DNA of 37,297 nucleotides from Bacillota bacterium (GTDB lineage: Bacteria; Bacillota; Dehalobacteriia; UBA4068), in the NCBI GenBank assembly GCA_009778255.1, contig WRKD01000230.1, positions 1 through 37,297 on the forward strand, in the 5' to 3' direction. The notes below the pieces were generated by a model. It was not told the DNA's origin. It saw only the letters and a list, made by a program, of their open reading frames with translations, and searched no databases. Every line of letters starts with the position of its first letter. Position 1 is the first letter of the stretch. The position numbers and the translations under genes are program-made. Shown here piece by piece: positions 33,577 to 37,297 of this stretch.

Positions 33577-35085
33577 ATGAAAATCAGCTTGGATATTGTT
33601 TTTATTTGGACATTCGCGGTTTCTTTATCCGGCGTAATGTCTGCGCTTATTTGCGGCATAACTTTAAAAAGTAGATATACGAAATCAGTTGCCTTTTGGG
33701 GATATGCGCTTGCTTTTATTATCGGTTTTTTAATATCGTTTCTGCTGTATAATTCTAATATTTCGAACGATTTTGGCGGAATCGTTGTAATGTCTGTTTT
33801 AATCTGGATAGCCTGCCTGATAGTGAGTGCGGGGCATTGGTCATCAAAGTGGTTTGTCGCGATAATGGCAACACTCATTTCCAATGTATCGACTTTTTTT
33901 ATCTGCGGCCCAACCCTTAGTTTTATTGACGAAACGACAAACCCATATAATATTATAACCATTTCAATTTTTATTGGACTAAAAATAGTTTTATTTACAA
34001 TATTATTTGTCTTATATAAAATTAAGCTGAGGGAAAAGGTGCATAAGGTTATTGATGCTTTGAGCGGTAAAATGAGCAGTTATTTGCCTGTTGCGATCGT
34101 ATCATTTTTTGGATTCTATATAATCAATGTTATCACAAATAATATGGGAATAATCCCTTCCGCCATAACTATAGGTCAAATTAATCAAATAATAACCCTG
34201 CCGGATAGCTTGGAGCTCCGCTATATTTTTATTGCTCTTTACGGCGTCATAAGTCTTATTTTCATTCTGGAGTTCTGGCAAATGTTCGCTTCCGTTTTTT
34301 GGTCCTCACGCGCTCATAAAACAGAAGCTGAGTTAAACATTGCTAATAAAATTCAGCAGGACATGCTGCCCTGCATTTTCCCCGCATTCCCGGATCGCGC
34401 CGATTTTGATATATATGCCAGTATGCAGCCTGTGAAAGAAGTTGGCGGTGATTTTTATGATTTCTTCCTAGTTAATGACAATACACTTGCTGTGGTTATT
34501 GCCGATGTCTCTGATAAAGGCATACCCGCCGCGCTGTTTATGGTTATTACCAAAACCCTCATAAAAAACACCTCCCTTTCCGGCAAAAGCCCCAAGGAAG
34601 TTTTTGAAACCGTTAATAATATGCTTTGCGAAAATAATGAAGCCGGTATGTTTGTTACAGCATTTTTGGGTTTTCTTGATATTATCAGTGGAAAATTCAC
34701 TTATGTCAACGCAGGGCACAACTTACCGTTGCTGCGCTCCGGTAGTACCAATTCTACAAACAGGCGCTTTGACTGGTTGAAGGCCAAGCCTGGTTTTGTG
34801 CTGGCCGGTATGGAAGATATGTTTTATAAGCAAGAGGAAATTATTTTAAGGCCAGGGGACGAATTATTCTTATATACTGACGGTGTGACCGAGGCTGCAA
34901 ACCGCGAAAGCAAGTTATTTGGCTCCCCTCGTCTGATTGAAACGGCGAATGAGTATCTTGATTTGCCATTAAAGGAATTTACAATATCTATAAAACGAAA
35001 AATAGAAGAATTCGCTAATGGCGCCGAGCAGGCGGATGACATTACCATGCTTGCTTTACGGTATAAAGGGAAAGGCACGAGTTGA
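33577..35085 (+). CDS. Membrane-bound SpoIIE/RsbU-type PP2C phosphatase
   Basis: Serine phosphatase of 502 residues that would dephosphorylate a STAS protein. The N-terminal 240 residues hold six or seven membrane helices (such as AFWGYALAFIIGFLISFLLY and AIVSFFGFYIINVI), with no known sensor motif. After a short linker helix (ELNIANKIQQDMLP), the PP2C-type domain has EVGGDFYDFF, IADVSDKGIPAALFM, YVNAGHNLPLL, LYTDGVTEAAN and ADDITMLAL, so the metal-binding aspartates are present. It follows the NRPS by 93 bp. It converges with the kinase gene, ending 12 bp from it. Likely substrates are the two local STAS proteins. Confidence 0.9.
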   Translation: MKISLDIVFIWTFAVSLSGVMSALICGITLKSRYTKSVAFWGYALAFIIGFLISFLLYNSNISNDFGGIVVMSVLIWIACLIVSAGHWSSKWFVAIMATLISNVSTFFICGPTLSFIDETTNPYNIITISIFIGLKIVLFTILFVLYKIKLREKVHKVIDALSGKMSSYLPVAIVSFFGFYIINVITNNMGIIPSAITIGQINQIITLPDSLELRYIFIALYGVISLIFILEFWQMFASVFWSSRAHKTEAELNIANKIQQDMLPCIFPAFPDRADFDIYASMQPVKEVGGDFYDFFLVNDNTLAVVIADVSDKGIPAALFMVITKTLIKNTSLSGKSPKEVFETVNNMLCENNEAGMFVTAFLGFLDIISGKFTYVNAGHNLPLLRSGSTNSTNRRFDWLKAKPGFVLAGMEDMFYKQEEIILRPGDELFLYTDGVTEAANRESKLFGSPRLIETANEYLDLPLKEFTISIKRKIEEFANGAEQADDITMLALRYKGKGTS

Positions 35086-35097
35086 TAAGTAATTATT

Positions 35098-35577
35098 CTA
35101 CGCAACTTTTTTTTTAATCAGCAATATATTTTTATTATCCTCATAGCGATACTTTATGGCGTCTGCTATACTCTTTACCAAAAGAATACCTAATCCGCCA
35201 ACCTCCCGTTTTTCCGCGTCCAGTGTTATATCGGGGTCGTCTTTTTCAAGTGGGTTATAGGGTTTACCGCAGTCCTCGAATTCGATAATAACTTCATCAC
35301 CGACAGCTATACGAATTGCTACATTTCCAGCTGCTGTAGAAGGTTGTTCTCTTGGCAAACTGCTTGCCCAGGTATCTTCGCTATATGCATAATACACAAT
35401 ATTAACAAATATTTCTTCCACAACAAGAGCAAGTTGTGTTTGCAACTTCGCGGTGCAATTGCAGGCTGCCAATTCCCCAGTAATGAAATCCTTTACGGCA
35501 TCTAGGTTTTCTATTTTAGCTGTGGTTACAAACTCTTTTAAATTAATAAGGTTGTTTATATCCTTATTTTTTGGCAT
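35098..35577 (-). CDS. RsbW/SpoIIAB-like serine kinase and anti-sigma factor
   Basis: GHKL-type ATPase of about 159 residues. The N-box is VVEEIFVNIVYYAY, the G1 box is FEDCGKPYNPLE, and the closing motif GGLGILLVKSIADAIKY completes the ATP site. Proteins of this type hold a sigma factor or other target and phosphorylate their STAS antagonist. The ATG at 35577 has AAGGAG nine bases upstream; a TTG at 35634 would overlap the STAS gene. It is downstream of a STAS gene and the leader-peptide gene on the same strand, so the three form a small operon. Confidence 0.9.
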   Translation of the reverse strand: MPKNKDINNLINLKEFVTTAKIENLDAVKDFITGELAACNCTAKLQTQLALVVEEIFVNIVYYAYSEDTWASSLPREQPSTAAGNVAIRIAVGDEVIIEFEDCGKPYNPLEKDDPDITLDAEKREVGGLGILLVKSIADAIKYRYEDNKNILLIKKKVA

Positions 35578-35626
35578 AACATAAAACTCCTTATTACTAT
35601 TGCTGCCCAACTGTTGACTGGTATGA

Positions 35627-35926
35627 TCATTCAAAATTCAATACACTGGAAAACCCGGTTATTTCGAACACTTCCATAATATCTGGTGATACATTTACAA
35701 GAGTTTGCCGGCTGCCTTTTGTTTTTGCTGCTTTCTCACCCATAAGTAATATGCGTAGCCCTGCCGATGAAACAAAAATAAGCTTAGCGAAATCAAGCTC
35801 AATATGCTCTGCATTGCTGATTTCGGGGAGAAGAATTTCCTGTAATTTAGGGGATGTGGTAGTATCTAGCCTGCCAGATAAGACAATTGTTGTTTTTTCT
35901 TCATTGTGGATTACATTAATATTCAA
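35627..35926 (-). CDS. Second STAS-domain anti-sigma factor antagonist
   Basis: A 99-residue STAS protein. TIVLSGRLDTTTSPKLQEIL and IELDFAKLIFVSSAGLRILL carry the fold and the phosphorylatable serine (SSAGL). It is a clear paralogue of the STAS protein at 28977-29276, which suggests either two inputs to one kinase or separate partners. The start is TTG at 35926 with AGGAGAGG six bases upstream; it aligns with the start of the paralogue. The kinase gene follows after 49 bp. Confidence 0.88.
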   Translation of the reverse strand: MNINVIHNEEKTTIVLSGRLDTTTSPKLQEILLPEISNAEHIELDFAKLIFVSSAGLRILLMGEKAAKTKGSRQTLVNVSPDIMEVFEITGFSSVLNFE

Positions 35927-36017
35927 ATTTATCCTCTCCTACCCCTCAAATTCATGCAATAAAAATTAAAATTTCCCCTCAATGCCCTAGAGAATTAGTG
36001 CAAAGGGGTAAAACTAT

Positions 36018-36236
36018 CTACTTGTTTTTCTGAAATTCCTCCGATTTATCGCAGTGTTCCGTGGTGCTAGCCAGACCGCCGCCTACTTTATCAAACTTTT
36101 CTATAGATAGCGTGTCAGATGGCGTATCGGCATTTCGAGACAGGCGCACCAAAATTTTCTCCCAAACAGCCTTCTCGCGCCCTGCGGAAAAATCAATGGC
36201 ATTAAATAATTTTTCTATTTCAAAAAACTTATTCAT
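36018..36236 (-). CDS. Candidate double-glycine leader peptide (export substrate)
   Basis: A 72-residue peptide. The N-terminal part is amphipathic and helical (FFEIEKLFNAIDFSAGREKA, then VWEKILVRL). Then comes LSIEKFDKVGGG, which fits the double-glycine leader consensus LSxxELxxIxGG at nearly every position. Cleavage after the glycines would release about 18 residues, LASTTEHCDKSEEFQKNK: polar, with one cysteine. The start ATG has GAGGAAA upstream, so it is a real gene candidate. It is first in the operon with the second STAS and the kinase. A CCCCT/AGGGG hairpin followed by T-rich sequence lies after it (35955-36010) and could lower read-through into the regulators. No known bacteriocin family is recognised. 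Confidence 0.75.
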   Translation of the reverse strand: MNKFFEIEKLFNAIDFSAGREKAVWEKILVRLSRNADTPSDTLSIEKFDKVGGGLASTTEHCDKSEEFQKNK

Positions 36237-36647
36237 AGTTTTTCCTCGTTCTTTTGTTTCGGAGGATAATATAAATGCCCAATAAAGTCCTTAACAGAAA
36301 ACTTTAGAGTAGTTCCTGCAAAAAACTCTTTCTAGCTATAACTACATTCTTTTTTGAAGAGTATTACATGGTATTCCCACATTTGTTTTATTTATAATTA
36401 TGAGCATTGGCATTTGCTATCTCTAAATCAAATGTATCTCCGTTTTTTGATACAACAATATTACCATACCTGTTTATGATTAGCAAATTTATTCGGAACG
36501 ATTTCAGCCATTTATTTTCTAAAAAAGTAATATGTAATACTTTCAAACAAAGTGAGTAGTTATTAATGTTAAGCGGATAAATATGTTTATCCAAGGCAAG
36601 CAGAACAGTATACCACGTACAACCATCGTAAGTACCGGAGGTGATAA
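36237..36647. other. AT-rich intergenic region between divergent genes
   Basis: About 410 AT-rich bases between the leader-peptide gene and the amidohydrolase. An 89-codon minus-strand frame (36388-36657) covers the start of the amidohydrolase and has no ribosome site, so I do not call it. A GGAACT (near 36314) with GTTA about 15 bases on, read on the minus strand, could be an ECF-type promoter for the peptide operon, but it is a weak match. Confidence 0.4.
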
Positions 36648-37297
36648 ATGAATACAAACGACGTCAGAAGAAAGGCGGAGTTGCTGTCAAGCTTTATGGT
36701 ATCCGCGCGCAGGCATTTACATAAATATCCTGAGCTGAGCGGGGAAGAATACAATACACAGAAGTATTTAGAGTCATTTCTTAAAGATGAGGGCGTGGAA
36801 TATAGAAAAGTGGCAAATACAGGTCTTGTCGCAATCATACACGGGTGTGTGGGCAGCGGATGTGTCGCATTGCGCTCCGATATTGATGCGTTGCCACTCG
36901 AAGAAGAAACCGATGTTCCGTATCGTTCAGTCAATGCAGGCGTGATGCACGCCTGCGGACATGATGCTCATACCGCGATCGGCATGGGTGCCGTAAAATT
37001 CTTTAACGATAACCGAGACAGTTTTCGGGGCGCGATTAAATTTTTCTTCCAACCCGCCGAGGAAGGATTGGGCGGGGCGAAGCGCATGATCGAAGAAGGA
37101 TGCATGGAAAATCCGCATGTAGATTACTGCCTGGGCCTTCATGTGCAGCCATATCTTCGATATAATCAGGTGCAGGTAAAAAATGGCGAGATGTATGCTT
37201 CCGTTGATGGCATGCTTATCACGGTCAAAGGGGTGGGGGGGCATGGAGCTTACCCTAACTTCTGCGCAGACACCGTAGTGGCGGCTGCCTACGTCAT
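36648..37297 (+). CDS. M20-family amidohydrolase (partial, runs off the window)
   Basis: First 216 codons of a zinc-dependent hydrolase that cleaves N-acyl or N-carbamoyl amino acids, or small peptides. The start is ATG behind a perfect GGAGGTG. The N-terminal motif RRHLHKYPELSGEE and the metal-site pattern GVMHACGHDAHTAIGMGA (with the CGHD cysteine and histidine) place it in the hippurate hydrolase/N-acetyldiaminopimelate deacetylase group. FFFQPAEEGLGGAKRMIEEG gives the catalytic Glu pair. Full members run to about 390-400 residues, so roughly half is missing. The exact substrate cannot be told. A link to the export locus is possible but not supported. Confidence 0.9.
   Translation, partial: MNTNDVRRKAELLSSFMVSARRHLHKYPELSGEEYNTQKYLESFLKDEGVEYRKVANTGLVAIIHGCVGSGCVALRSDIDALPLEEETDVPYRSVNAGVMHACGHDAHTAIGMGAVKFFNDNRDSFRGAIKFFFQPAEEGLGGAKRMIEEGCMENPHVDYCLGLHVQPYLRYNQVQVKNGEMYASVDGMLITVKGVGGHGAYPNFCADTVVAAAYV

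Noticed and set aside
36388..36657. 89-codon minus-strand frame next to the leader peptide
   Set aside because: No ribosome site, covers the start of the clear M20 gene on the other strand, no recognisable motif.

Overview
The window looks like a chromosomal segment of an anaerobic, fairly low-GC Firmicute (Clostridia or Negativicutes grade). The grounds are an HTH / DivIC / S1-domain / Ppx-GppA gene order, frequent TTG and GTG starts behind strong Shine-Dalgarno boxes, sigma-A type promoters with 17-bp spacers, and LytTR/DUF3021 and DUF2975/XRE regulatory pairs. I cannot name the species. The right edge cuts a gene.

Region 1 (1-12,830) is mostly housekeeping. It holds a lipoprotein with leucine-rich and stalk domains, a small unknown protein, a DnaJ homologue that ends after its first C-terminal domain, and a ThiF/MoeB adenylyltransferase. 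Two tandem signal peptidase I paralogues follow, with unusual coiled-coil and proline-rich N-termini. Then come an HTH protein, a DivIC-like protein, an S1-domain protein, a Ppx/GppA phosphatase, the hom-thrB-lysC operon and tRNA-Ser(GGA).

Region 2 (12,830-20,046) is accessory and partly decayed. A DUF2975/XRE pair and a LytTR-DUF3021 regulator next to a DrrAB-type ABC exporter are intact, as is a DUF4143 ATPase. Between them lie a broken four-helix-bundle (S23-type) gene flanked by inverted heptamer repeats, an apparent chimeric pseudogene, mobile-element debris and a structured noncoding repeat.

Region 3 (20,047-36,236) is the most interesting part. It starts with an Sfp-type phosphopantetheinyl transferase. 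A tightly packed 12.5-kb operon follows: a HlyD-like adaptor and two NHLP-type bacteriocin-export ABC transporters (one with an intact C39 peptidase), a protein with an HEVAH zinc-metallopeptidase motif, an ECF sigma factor, a STAS anti-anti-sigma protein and a single-module NRPS (C-A-PCP-reductase). A membrane SpoIIE/PP2C phosphatase comes next. On the opposite strand are an RsbW-like kinase, a second STAS protein and a 72-residue peptide with a textbook double-glycine leader. I infer one secretion and signalling locus: the peptide is a likely substrate of the C39 exporter, the PPTase primes the NRPS carrier domain, and the ECF sigma plus partner-switching proteins control expression. This link rests on gene content and motifs only.

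The window ends in the first 216 codons of an M20-family amidohydrolase.
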